Source: CAZMSQ01 sp964569025
GTDB taxonomy: Bacteria; Bacteroidota; Bacteroidia; Chitinophagales; Saprospiraceae
Length of the DNA: 64,000 nucleotides
NCBI GenBank assembly: GCA_964569025.1
Contig: CAZMSQ010000001.1
Span: 1 to 64,000 of the forward strand
Direction of reading: 5' to 3'
Part shown: positions 24,440 to 33,401 of the stretch, piece after piece
Layout: each line of letters opens with the position of its first letter
Numbering within the stretch: position 1 is the stretch's first letter
Translations under genes and position numbers: made by a program
The notes under the pieces: generated by a model
Seen by the model: only the letters and a program-made list of their open reading frames with translations
What the model was told of the DNA's origin: nothing
The model's database searches: none

Positions 24440-26785
24440 ATGATGGTTTCTGTTCCTCTCCGGTTTGTTCTCATTGTTGCTTCCTTTTGCGGTATGATCC
24501 GCATTGTCGGTGCGCAAGATATCCGGGTAGAATATTTGCCTGAACCGCCTGAGGTTGAATTTTCAACCGAAGGAGGCCTATTTCAGGAGGCTGTCACTGT
24601 TGAATTGTATTGTGAAGGAGCTGAGATATTCTACACAACTGATGGACAGTACCCGACTCGTAACTCGCACCCATATGACAAGCCCCTTCACGTCATTTCT
24701 ACGACAGTGGTCAGGGCTGTTGCATGGCTTGACGGGAGTCCAGGGCCCGTGGCTGCCCATACCTATTTTATCGGCGAGCCAAAGTCAGCATGTGCAGTTG
24801 TTTCACTGACCACTGAGCCAGACCTCCTTTTTGATGCCGAGCATGGACTCTACATGAAAGGCAGTGATTACGACGGAGAAAATCACATGGCGTCAAATGC
24901 CAACTTTCTGACTCACGATGAAATCACAGGCAATTGTGAGATTTTCGACAGCGATGGGACCACACTTTGGCGATCCTATTGTGGATTGAGATTGTTTGGG
25001 GGCATAAGCAGGTTCTTTCCCCAAAAATCCTTGACCATTGTGGCACGAAAACGCTACGGTAAAAAGAGAATCAAGAGACGTATTTTCCCAAATGGCCCGG
25101 AAGAATTGAAGTTTCTTGTGCTTCGAAACTCTGGAAGTGATTTTGGGAAAAGTCATTTTCGGGATCTATTTATGACTGGTCTTACAGACAATCTCGATGT
25201 AGACAAACAGGAGGGGCGTCCTGCACATGTTTACATCAACGGTCACTATTGGGGTATGTATAACATCAGAGAAAAAATCAATCGATATTTTATTGCTGAT
25301 CATCACCGTGTCGATAAAGACAGCCTCGATTTGCTTGAGCACCGGATGAGCCTGAAGCAAGGCAGTACCGTAGAGTACCGGAAGCTGCTCTCTTTTTTGC
25401 GCACCCATGACCTCACTCAACCTGAAGCCTATGCGCGGCTTCAGACTTTGATGGATGTCAGTAACTTCATAGACCACCAGTTGACCCAAATCTATATTGA
25501 CAACAGGGACGCTGGAGGGAACATCAGATTTTGGAGGTCACAGGAACCCGATGGTCGTTGGCGATGGATATTGTATGATACCGACTGGGGGTTTGCTCTA
25601 CACGATCCCAAAGCCTGGTTATTTAACAGTCTGGCTTTCCACACCCGGCCAGATGGGCCCCATTGGCCCAATCCTCCGTGGAGTACCTTTATTCTTCGGA
25701 AGCTGCTGGATCAGGAAGCGTTCAGAACTGAATTTGCTGGCCGTATGGCCATCTATCTCAGCACTTGCTTTCGAGAAGAGACAGTCGAGGCCCGGCTTGA
25801 TTCCCTGATTCGTCTGTATGGCCCTGAGTTGCCTCGTCATTTTAAGCGATGGCGGTTATCCGAAAGCCGATGGGTGGCTCACACGGACCGGATGCGTGAG
25901 TTTGGCAAAAAGCGTCCGGAGGCTATTCGTCGTTTTTTTCGGGAGGCTTTTGAGCTTGGTCCGGACGTGCAGACAGATATTTCCGCCGCAGGTGGTGGTC
26001 GTGTCCTGATCAACGGTCACCATACACTTGAAAACGAGGAACTATGCGGTATTTGGTTTGCCGGACTTCCAATGAGCATCAAAGCAGATGCCTTGCCCGG
26101 GCATCGATTCATCGGATGGGATGGCCTTCCTGCCGGGCTGAATCCGACACTCAAAGAGCATACCCTGATTCCAACAGAGCCAATGGATATCCGGGCAGTA
26201 TTTGAACCGTGGATTCACCCTGCTTCAGAGACGCTCATTTTTAATGAAATAAGCTGTTACGATACCGGCGCAGAAGACTGGATTGAGTTGTACAATAATG
26301 GTGAGACTGCTATTGATGTAAGCGGGTGGATCATTGCTGACTATTCTCATCAATTTACCATGCCGCAGGCAGTCATTCCCCCCTCATCCTATTTGGTTGT
26401 CTGTCAGGATGCTGCGGCATTTGCACAAGCATACCCGCGCGAGTATCAGTTTGTCGGGAATCTTGGCTTTGGTATCAATAAATACAGTGAATGCCTCTGG
26501 ATGTACAGCAAGGAAGGTGCATTTGTTGACAGTTTTTGCTACCGTATTCAGCCAACTGACAGTGCATTTACCCTCAGCCTGCTGCTCCCTGAACTGGATA
26601 ACAGCAAGCCGGAAAACTGGGAAATCAGATCGGGGCCGGGCTCGCCCAACAGCGCCAATCCGTTCTATTACCAAACAACAATCCGCAAACAACAACAACG
26701 CTGGATGCGCACGGGTGCCGGCATCGGAATGCTCCTTTCAGCAGGTTTCTTGTGGTTCCGACTCCGAGCCTCCTCTCGTTTGTAA
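24440..26785 (+). CDS. CotH-kinase-like secreted protein with lamin-tail domain and C-terminal anchor
   Basis: A 781-residue exported protein. After a signal peptide (cleaved near VGAQ) comes a chitobiase C-terminal-like domain (about 35-105; FSTEGGLFQEAVTVEL, IFYTTDGQYPT), then a CotH domain (about 120-480) with SLTIVARKRYG, YINGHYWGMYNIREK, DNRDAGGNIRFW and RWILYDTDWGF. An AGGG...GHRFIGW repeat domain and a lamin-tail domain (LIFNEISCYDTGAEDWIELY near residue 600) follow. It ends in one membrane segment (GIGMLLSAGFLWF) with an Arg-rich tail instead of the T9SS tail usual for such architectures. CotH proteins can phosphorylate proteins, but activity here is unproven. Confidence 0.85.
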   Translation: MMVSVPLRFVLIVASFCGMIRIVGAQDIRVEYLPEPPEVEFSTEGGLFQEAVTVELYCEGAEIFYTTDGQYPTRNSHPYDKPLHVISTTVVRAVAWLDGSPGPVAAHTYFIGEPKSACAVVSLTTEPDLLFDAEHGLYMKGSDYDGENHMASNANFLTHDEITGNCEIFDSDGTTLWRSYCGLRLFGGISRFFPQKSLTIVARKRYGKKRIKRRIFPNGPEELKFLVLRNSGSDFGKSHFRDLFMTGLTDNLDVDKQEGRPAHVYINGHYWGMYNIREKINRYFIADHHRVDKDSLDLLEHRMSLKQGSTVEYRKLLSFLRTHDLTQPEAYARLQTLMDVSNFIDHQLTQIYIDNRDAGGNIRFWRSQEPDGRWRWILYDTDWGFALHDPKAWLFNSLAFHTRPDGPHWPNPPWSTFILRKLLDQEAFRTEFAGRMAIYLSTCFREETVEARLDSLIRLYGPELPRHFKRWRLSESRWVAHTDRMREFGKKRPEAIRRFFREAFELGPDVQTDISAAGGGRVLINGHHTLENEELCGIWFAGLPMSIKADALPGHRFIGWDGLPAGLNPTLKEHTLIPTEPMDIRAVFEPWIHPASETLIFNEISCYDTGAEDWIELYNNGETAIDVSGWIIADYSHQFTMPQAVIPPSSYLVVCQDAAAFAQAYPREYQFVGNLGFGINKYSECLWMYSKEGAFVDSFCYRIQPTDSAFTLSLLLPELDNSKPENWEIRSGPGSPNSANPFYYQTTIRKQQQRWMRTGAGIGMLLSAGFLWFRLRASSRL

Positions 26786-26863
26786 ATACAGTCTGGTTTT
26801 CTCCAGCATGATATTCTTGCTCCGTACGTTAAACCTCCTTGTCTCAAGCCTGTCTTACCAATT

Positions 26864-27439
26864 GTGATAAAACCGGAAGAGTTGGAGCCTGTTTCAGATG
26901 ACGATATCCTGTTGGCTTTTCGAAAAGGGACTGCTCCTGAGAAAGCCTTTCTTATGCTGGTCAATAAATACCAACACAGCCTCTATCGTCAAATTCGGAG
27001 AATGGTGCCAACCCACGAGGATGCAGATGATGTGCTGCAAGAGGTTTTTTTAAAGGTCTGGCGTCACATTCAAGGGTTCGAAAGACGTTCTGCCCTATCG
27101 ACCTGGTTATACCGCATTGCTGCTAATGAAGCCCTGAATTTTCTGGACCGCCAAACCCGCCAGCCGTTGGCTATGGTCGTAAATGTTGCAGAGGACAATG
27201 GAAAGGAACCAGTGGCGAGCTTGCCCACAAATGGCGAACAAATAGAAAAACTGCTTGCCGAAGCATACCGGACACTTCCTAATAAACAAAGACAGGTATT
27301 CGAGCTCCGTTACTTTGAGGCACTCTCTTATCGCAAAATGGCAGACTTGCTGCAGACGTCTGAAGGCTCCTTAAAGGCTTCTTACCATCATGCTGTCAAA
27401 AAAATTGAAGCATACATTCGCTCTCACTCTGAATTCTGA
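26864..27439 (+). CDS. ECF-family RNA polymerase sigma factor
   Basis: A 191-residue sigma factor with a GTG start. Region 2 holds HEDADDVLQEVFLKVWRHIQ and STWLYRIAANEALNFLDRQT; region 4 holds FEALSYRKMADLLQTSEGSL. It is followed after 4 bases by a membrane-spanning anti-sigma-like gene and then a Spy-like gene, a three-gene set that is common in Bacteroidota. This suggests a response to an envelope or metal signal. The signal itself is not readable. Confidence 0.92.
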   Translation: MIKPEELEPVSDDDILLAFRKGTAPEKAFLMLVNKYQHSLYRQIRRMVPTHEDADDVLQEVFLKVWRHIQGFERRSALSTWLYRIAANEALNFLDRQTRQPLAMVVNVAEDNGKEPVASLPTNGEQIEKLLAEAYRTLPNKQRQVFELRYFEALSYRKMADLLQTSEGSLKASYHHAVKKIEAYIRSHSEF

Positions 27440-27443
27440 ACCT

Positions 27444-28016
27444 ATGACACCAACGAATCATTCCCAAAATCCCGGGCGAGATGCAATCAGAAAGGAGTTA
27501 AAAGAGCTCTCGCCTGAAATCAATTTGCCGGAGCCTCATCCACCAGAGCCGCCGGAAGGGTATTTTGAAGAATTGCCCCGCGTACTGATGCATCGTCTGA
27601 TGGCCGAACAGAAGGCCTTAGGGAACCCTGTAAGAGCGTTCAATGCAAAAGGCTGGGATTCCGGAGAGTATTTATTGAGAAGGTATGGAGATGAACCAAA
27701 AAGTAAAACCCTGTATCGGATTCTGCAAACAAGATATTGGCGCATTGCAGCCGTGGCAGCGATTCTTTTGCTGGTTGTGGCCGTCGGTTTTCTGGATTTC
27801 CGTGGTTCTGATAATCCTGCCGCAGACATTGCTCTTGAAATCAATGAACCCGAGATAGAAGCTTATTTGAGCATGAATCTCGATGAGATTGAAACCAGTC
27901 AACTTATGGAATTGGCACCTTTGACGCCAATTGAACTGACGTCAGGTGAAGCCGGATCGATGCTCGAGATTTATTTGCAGGATTTTGATGCAGAAAGCCT
28001 CTATGAGGCATTATGA
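27444..28016 (+). CDS. Putative membrane anti-sigma factor
   Basis: A 190-residue protein with a proline-rich cytosolic N-terminus (LPEPHPPEPPEGYFEELPRV), one transmembrane segment near residues 98-116 (RIAAVAAILLLVVAVGFLDF) and an acidic periplasmic tail. ATG at 27444 is chosen over an in-frame start inside the sigma gene. The layout, and the position between an ECF sigma and a Spy-like gene, indicate an anti-sigma factor, although no zinc motif is present. It overlaps the next frame by ATGA, a sign of coupled translation. Confidence 0.65.
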   Translation: MTPTNHSQNPGRDAIRKELKELSPEINLPEPHPPEPPEGYFEELPRVLMHRLMAEQKALGNPVRAFNAKGWDSGEYLLRRYGDEPKSKTLYRILQTRYWRIAAVAAILLLVVAVGFLDFRGSDNPAADIALEINEPEIEAYLSMNLDEIETSQLMELAPLTPIELTSGEAGSMLEIYLQDFDAESLYEAL

Positions 28017-28057
28017 TACAGAAATACAATTCATATTATTTCATTAAACAAAAGTTT

Positions 28058-28510
28058 ATGAATATGCAACAGATTATCAGATCTCTGGTCGGATTGACAA
28101 TGGCTTTCCTGCCTTTCATCACAGTGGCTCAACCCGGTGCGGGCCCGGATCCGGAGCGAATGGAAGCGTACAGAGTAGCGTATTTCACTAAAATGCTGGA
28201 ATTGAGTGCGGAAGAGGCAGAGGTATTCTGGCCCGTATTTAATGACTTTGTCGAAAAGCGCCGGGCCTTAAAAGACTCACTGGCTATGGATGGGAAGTTG
28301 CAGTTGATGGCAGATGCTGAGGTGGAGGCATATCTCAGGAAGAGCCTTGATATTGAACAAGCCATTCTTGATGAGAAACATAAGATGATTAAACAACTGA
28401 GTGAGGTGCTGCCAATCCGGAAAGTGGCCATGCTCAATCAGGTAGAAATGCGATTTAAGGAAGAATTACTGAACCGCTTACGAAGCCGGCGCAGACCGGA
28501 GGGCAAATGA
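28058..28510 (+). CDS. Spy/CpxP-like periplasmic protein
   Basis: A 150-residue exported protein: signal peptide ending ITVAQ, then helices rich in Glu, Lys, Arg and Met, with the heptad pattern and the LSAEEAEVFWPVFNDFVEKR motif of the Spy/CpxP-related proteins of Bacteroidota. The ATG at 28058 gives the better signal peptide; an ATG at 28013 overlapping the previous stop is the alternative. As third gene of the sigma-anti-sigma set it may sense misfolded protein or metal in the periplasm and feed back on the anti-sigma factor. That role is inferred. Confidence 0.7.
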   Translation: MNMQQIIRSLVGLTMAFLPFITVAQPGAGPDPERMEAYRVAYFTKMLELSAEEAEVFWPVFNDFVEKRRALKDSLAMDGKLQLMADAEVEAYLRKSLDIEQAILDEKHKMIKQLSEVLPIRKVAMLNQVEMRFKEELLNRLRSRRRPEGK

Positions 28511-28538
28511 GTATCTTGGCCGGAAATTACCCGGCATT

Positions 28539-29450
28539 ATGTCCTCATCATTTCTGAAAGCTCATCTGGCACTGGGGGCGGTAGCTCTGATTTATGGAGC
28601 GAATTACATCATTGCCAAGGATGTGATGGACAAGGGGTATCTCATGCCTCTTGCCTTCATCTTTCTGAGGGTCTCGACTGCAACTGTGCTGTTCTGGTTT
28701 TTTCACGGAGTGTACGTCAGAGAGCGAATCAAGAATCGAGCTGACTGGATCAGACTGGCGGTGTGCGGGTTGTTTGGTGTGGCACTGAATCAGATGTTTT
28801 TTTTCAGTGGACTAAAGCTCACTTGGCCGATAAATGCCTCACTGATTATGACCACCACCCCGGTGTTGGTCCTCATCGCCTCCGCAATTCTGCTTCGCGA
28901 ACGCATTACACCTGCAAAGCTTCTGGGCATTGCAATGGGAGGCGCAGGGGCAATTCTCCTTATTGCTTTCGGGCGCACCCTGCACTTTGGTGTGGATAGC
29001 ATTCTCGGGGATTTTTTTGTCTTTTGCAACGCCAGTTGCTATGGAATCTACCTGGTCCTGGTTAAGCCTCTGATGAAGCGATACAGCGCAGTCACGGTTG
29101 TGAAATGGACATTCACCTTCGGGCTCTTTGCTGTGGCTCCATTTGGAATTCCCCAGCTGGGGGCTTCTGATTTCTCAGCATTTCCTCTTTCAGTTCTGCT
29201 TTCTGTAGGCTACGTCCTTATTTTCACAACTTTTTTCGCCTATTTGTTCAACGCGTATGCTCTGAGAGTCGTCAACCCATCAGTAGTGAGCATTTACATT
29301 TACCTTCAACCCCTCCTCGCCGCTACCTTTTCACTTCTTCTGGGCCTCGAACAACTAACCCCTAATAAATGGCTGGCAGCCATTCTGATTTTTACAGGAG
29401 TCTTTCTGGTCAGCCGCCCACAGCCTGCCCCCAAACCATCCGCTGATTAA
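28539..29450 (+). CDS. EamA/DMT-family transporter
   Basis: A 303-residue inner-membrane protein with about ten transmembrane helices in two EamA repeats (residues about 8-140 and 155-293). Motifs include LIYGANYIIAKDV in TM1, PVLVLIASAILLRERITPAK at the end of repeat one and LLGLEQLTPNKWLAAILIFT at the end of repeat two. Members export amino acids, nucleosides or other metabolites. The substrate cannot be told from sequence. It follows the Spy-like gene by 28 bases, possibly by read-through. Confidence 0.9.
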   Translation: MSSSFLKAHLALGAVALIYGANYIIAKDVMDKGYLMPLAFIFLRVSTATVLFWFFHGVYVRERIKNRADWIRLAVCGLFGVALNQMFFFSGLKLTWPINASLIMTTTPVLVLIASAILLRERITPAKLLGIAMGGAGAILLIAFGRTLHFGVDSILGDFFVFCNASCYGIYLVLVKPLMKRYSAVTVVKWTFTFGLFAVAPFGIPQLGASDFSAFPLSVLLSVGYVLIFTTFFAYLFNAYALRVVNPSVVSIYIYLQPLLAATFSLLLGLEQLTPNKWLAAILIFTGVFLVSRPQPAPKPSAD

Positions 29451-29588
29451 ACCTTTCAATCAGAAATGAAATTTTGGATGGATATTGCCTGAGAAAATAC
29501 AAACTAAAATATTTTTAAAAGGCTATTTTAAAGAATAAAAAACTATCCGATTAAAAGAATGCGGATAGAGAGACACTTCTTATTAAAA

Positions 29589-29655
29589 ATTGTTCAACAA
29601 AGGTTTGAAATCGATTGAACAGTGTTTATATTTGTTTTGCGTTTTGTTGAACAAT
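29589..29655 (+). promoter_or_regulatory. Promoter bracketed by a 13-base inverted repeat
   Basis: TTTG (29604-29607), 19 bases, TATATTTG (29627-29634) is an ideal Bacteroidota promoter, 53 bases ahead of the sigma gene start. It is flanked by ATTGTTCAACAAA (29589-29601) and TTTGTTGAACAAT (29643-29655), perfect inverted copies, each itself a TTGTTnAACAA palindrome. A partial copy (TTGAACA) sits in the spacer. This layout suits a repressor binding on both sides of the polymerase site. Confidence 0.75.
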
Positions 29656-29686
29656 CAAGCATCAAGCGTTAAACAAAAAAGGAGAT

Positions 29687-30223
29687 ATGAATACCACAAA
29701 AGAGTTTTACGAAGAGTTTGACAAGTTCACTTCCGTCTTGCAGGCATTTGCTTACAGTCTGACAAAAAATCAGGAGGCGGCTCGCGACTTATATCAGGAA
29801 ACAGCGTTCCGCGCACTGAAAAACCGTGATAAATTTTCTCCTGGTACAAATTTCAAAGCATGGTTGATGACCATTATGAAAAATATTTTCATCAATAATT
29901 ATCGGAGAAAGGTCAAGGAAAATACGATGGTGGATACCACCGACAACCTCTATTTTATCAATTCAGCCACGACTGTCCGCAATTCCGGTGATGCACAAAT
30001 CCTTATGAAAGAATTGCTCACCATGGTCGATAATCTCGATAATGGCCTGAAAATTCCATTCCTGATGCACTATCGGGGTTTCAAGTATCAGGAAATAGCT
30101 GATTATCTCGACCTTCCCCTCGGAACAGTGAAAAGCCGAATCTTTTTTGCTCGTAAAGAGTTGAAGCAGGAAATCGAGAAAAGGTACCAGATTACTGAGG
30201 CAGATGCCATTTTGAATCGGTAA
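29687..30223 (+). CDS. ECF-type sigma factor under palindrome-controlled promoter
   Basis: A 178-residue sigma factor: region 2 with LTKNQEAARDLYQETAFRAL and FKAWLMTIMKNIFINNYRRK, region 4 with GFKYQEIADYLDLPLGTVKS. It is close in pattern to the sigma factors found beside MerR-type regulators and carotenoid genes in Bacteroidota, which are often light-controlled. No such partner genes are in the window, so this link is inference. No anti-sigma gene follows. Control probably lies at transcription through the flanking palindromes. Confidence 0.92.
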   Translation: MNTTKEFYEEFDKFTSVLQAFAYSLTKNQEAARDLYQETAFRALKNRDKFSPGTNFKAWLMTIMKNIFINNYRRKVKENTMVDTTDNLYFINSATTVRNSGDAQILMKELLTMVDNLDNGLKIPFLMHYRGFKYQEIADYLDLPLGTVKSRIFFARKELKQEIEKRYQITEADAILNR

Positions 30224-30336
30224 ATCCTCCACAAAAGGCGATTGTGATTTTTTGAAAGTGCACGTGCTCTTAGTAAGAGCCTTGTACTGCATTATTGCAG
30301 ATTTCATTCAGTGAGAAAAGCGTATCTTTTCCTCTC

Positions 30337-33300
30337 ATGAACGCATTTCTCAATTTGCCGTCCATGCCCATTCTTTTCCAGCGACTTACGATCCTCCTTT
30401 TCGTGGCGCTGTTGCCAGCCTTTTTGGTCATTGCACAGCCAGTTCCTAACAGATACAACATAGAGGCTGAACTCAACGATTCAAGCCATCATCTCAAGGG
30501 GGTCGTCAATCTACACTACTCCAATATCGGTTTCGATACACTTTACTCGCTCGTATTTCAAATTTGGCCGAATGCCTATCAAAACCGTCAATCTTCATAT
30601 GCCCGACAGCAACTTGAATTAAGGCGGACGACCTTTCACTTTTCTAGTCAGGAACAACGTGGCGGATATGATTCTCTAGCGTTCCTAATTAATGGAAGTG
30701 CTTTAACGTACCAAGAATATAAGGGGCAAATAGATATTGTTGAGGTTAATTTGCAAGAGCCTCTTTATCCGGGAGATACGGTGTCTTTGGAAATTCCTTT
30801 TGACTTGGTCATTCCGGAGCTGTTTTCCGATTTCGGACATACAGGCCATTACTACCAATGCATCAACTGGTTTCCCATCTTAGCCATCAGAGACTCCAAT
30901 GGCTGGGATGCTCGGCCGCTTGTAGAGCTTGGCGAGGTCCGATTGCCACTATCTCATTTTGATGTGACCATCCGTCTGCCGGCAAATTACATCGTCGCTG
31001 CCTCAGGTCAGCTTGAAAGTCTTTCGGAACGAGTGTTTCTCGATGAGCGTATTCAATATACCACCAGACTGCTGAATGAGGGAGTGCCAGTCGACGAACC
31101 CCAAATTCAAAGCTCAGATTCTATAAAGGCGGTCAGGTACACAGCGCAGGGAGTACCATCCTTTTCCTGGTGTGCAGCAAAAGATTTTTATGTATTAGAA
31201 GAGTTGTCGGGGCCTGATTCCGTGGGATGCCAGGTATTCTTCTCTAATCGGGAAATCCAGTACTGGCGTCACGGTGCCCGCCACCTTAAAAGGGCAATGG
31301 AATATGTGACTGCGCTGCTCGGACCTTATCCCTATCCGGTAATGGCAGCTGTGGAAAGCCGAAAGCGAGGCTCTTTTGGTCTTGAAAAGCCAATGATGGC
31401 ATTTCTCGGGTCAGTAAGCAGTGATGAAGAATTTGATGGCCTGCTGGCGTATGAACTCTCTAGGCAATGGTTTTATTCAACCACAGCGTGTGACTATCAG
31501 TGGCTGGCTGAAGGGCTTAGCGCATGTTATGAATCACGATATGTGAATAAGTATTATGAGAAGCAGCAAAATGAAGACCGGGAGCCAACATTGCCTGTGA
31601 TGAGCCGCGAACTCGCAGACGAGGCTGCATACCTGTTTTTAGCTCGCCGGAAAGGCGAACGGGCTTCCGATGCGCCAGCACCAGTGAAGTCTGGAATCAG
31701 CTATTTTGTTTCAACGCAGGCAAAGCCGGCAATAGGTTTCAGGTTATTGGAAAGATATCTCGGTGAGGCTATCATTGATTCTGTGGTGAGGTCGACTCTT
31801 TTATCTGCGGATGGGCTATGTGAAGAAAGCCTTCGAATGCAAATGGATAGTATATCGACCCTCAATACAGATTGGTTTTTCGATGGATTTATGGGGAGTC
31901 AACGCAGGGTGGATTATGCGATTACCAAAGTGCAGAGAGGTGAATCAGGGACGGATGTAGTTATCAAAAACAAGGGATCGTTGGCAGTGCCTTTTCAACT
32001 CTCAGCTGTTCGTGATGGGCGGGTTGTCTATGAAACGTGGATTGAAGGAACTTCCGAAGAATGGACGGGAAGAGTGCCTGTGGCCACCTATGATCGGCTG
32101 GTTATAGACCCTGGAAATCTTCTTCCAGACCTGTATCGCTCAAGTAATAGCAGATTAGGTCCATCCCTTGGATCGCGCTTAAAGCCGCCACGAATTCGCT
32201 TTCTGTCAGGGTTTGATCAGGAAGGCCGAAAAGGCCTGTTCTGGGCGCCAGTTGTGGGGTGGAATAATTACCAAAAATCCATGGCGGGCGTATTATTGTA
32301 TAATCGGGCAATCGTTCCCCGGAAAGTCGAATGGGCAGCGATGCCGCTAATCGGCGGCTTTTTTGACAGACTGGATCTGGTGGGTATGGGTGAAATTCAC
32401 TGGCATTTATATAAGCCCGCCAAAGCTGTTCAACGAATCAGTCCCGGCCTCGGAATCAGGTCCTTTTCAATCGATTACCTACCCAAGGAGGGCCGGACTT
32501 TGAGATATGTACGACTGAGCCCACGTTTTCACATCGAGCTGGCCCGTCCATCAGATTCGGAGATCCGTCAGTCACTAGAGTTCCGGCTCCTTGCAGTGAG
32601 TCGGGAGGTGCCTCAATATGCGGACGGGCTGTTTCAGCGCGTCCGGATGGAGACGCAATGGATACCGCAGCTGGAGTACAAATATGAAGACAGGTCACTG
32701 CTCACCCCCTTTTCACTTGTGTTGATGGCCGAACAGCAAGATATCCAAGTCAACGGATTGCCCGGGAATTACATCAAAGTGTCTGCAGAAATGATGCTCA
32801 GTCATTTGTATGCTCCTGGTAAGCACTGGAATATCAGGGTATTTGGCGGCTATTTCACCAGTAATTCCTTCCGGAACGAAGCCACCCCTATTCCACAGGC
32901 TTTTACGCTCGCTTCACAAGGATTTAATGATTACACATTTGCCAGACAATTTATCGGTCGATCTGAAACGTCGGGAATGTGGGCTAGTCAGATTGCTGTT
33001 GCGGATGGGGGGATGAAGGTAGCTCCCCTTACCGGGTCTGGTCAAAGCAACAGAGGGATTCTGGCAATCAACCTTCAATCCGATTTACCACTCCGGTTAC
33101 CCTGGTTTTTTCCGCTGAGTGCTTACTTTGATGTTGGTATTGCCGACAATCCTCACAATGACGTGCATAGTAATGTGTTGTGGAGCGGAGGGTTCTCCTT
33201 GCGATTTGCCCGTGATGCTTTCGGTATCTATCTGCCACTTGTTCAGGCACAACCAATTCGTGACTCATACAAAGCCAACAATCAAAACGGTCTCTTCTCT

Positions 33301-33369
33301 CGGCTCACATTTTCACTTGACTTGGCAAGACTGCACCCTTGGAAACTCATCGATGATCTCGAGCTGTAA
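30337..33369 (+). CDS. M1-peptidase-like protein without zinc site, barrel-like C-terminus
   Basis: A 1010-residue exported protein. ATG at 30337 precedes a signal peptide ending LVIAQ. The N-terminal saddle domain (about 20-270) and following domain match M1 (gluzincin) peptidases of Bacteroidota. The zinc motif HExxH is here YELSR (372-376), though the flanking AYELSRQWFYS and WLAEGLSACYE are clearly homologous. The gap to the third ligand Glu (E392) is also about three residues short. The GAMEN-type motif is degenerate (GLEKPMMAF). Peptidase activity is therefore not expected. Residues about 600-1010 are rich in alternating aromatic strands and resemble an outer-membrane beta barrel. It converges on uvrC. 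Confidence 0.82.
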   Translation: MNAFLNLPSMPILFQRLTILLFVALLPAFLVIAQPVPNRYNIEAELNDSSHHLKGVVNLHYSNIGFDTLYSLVFQIWPNAYQNRQSSYARQQLELRRTTFHFSSQEQRGGYDSLAFLINGSALTYQEYKGQIDIVEVNLQEPLYPGDTVSLEIPFDLVIPELFSDFGHTGHYYQCINWFPILAIRDSNGWDARPLVELGEVRLPLSHFDVTIRLPANYIVAASGQLESLSERVFLDERIQYTTRLLNEGVPVDEPQIQSSDSIKAVRYTAQGVPSFSWCAAKDFYVLEELSGPDSVGCQVFFSNREIQYWRHGARHLKRAMEYVTALLGPYPYPVMAAVESRKRGSFGLEKPMMAFLGSVSSDEEFDGLLAYELSRQWFYSTTACDYQWLAEGLSACYESRYVNKYYEKQQNEDREPTLPVMSRELADEAAYLFLARRKGERASDAPAPVKSGISYFVSTQAKPAIGFRLLERYLGEAIIDSVVRSTLLSADGLCEESLRMQMDSISTLNTDWFFDGFMGSQRRVDYAITKVQRGESGTDVVIKNKGSLAVPFQLSAVRDGRVVYETWIEGTSEEWTGRVPVATYDRLVIDPGNLLPDLYRSSNSRLGPSLGSRLKPPRIRFLSGFDQEGRKGLFWAPVVGWNNYQKSMAGVLLYNRAIVPRKVEWAAMPLIGGFFDRLDLVGMGEIHWHLYKPAKAVQRISPGLGIRSFSIDYLPKEGRTLRYVRLSPRFHIELARPSDSEIRQSLEFRLLAVSREVPQYADGLFQRVRMETQWIPQLEYKYEDRSLLTPFSLVLMAEQQDIQVNGLPGNYIKVSAEMMLSHLYAPGKHWNIRVFGGYFTSNSFRNEATPIPQAFTLASQGFNDYTFARQFIGRSETSGMWASQIAVADGGMKVAPLTGSGQSNRGILAINLQSDLPLRLPWFFPLSAYFDVGIADNPHNDVHSNVLWSGGFSLRFARDAFGIYLPLVQAQPIRDSYKANNQNGLFSRLTFSLDLARLHPWKLIDDLEL

Positions 33370-33401
33370 GAGTTACATGATGGGACTCAAGCGGAAGGGT
33401 G

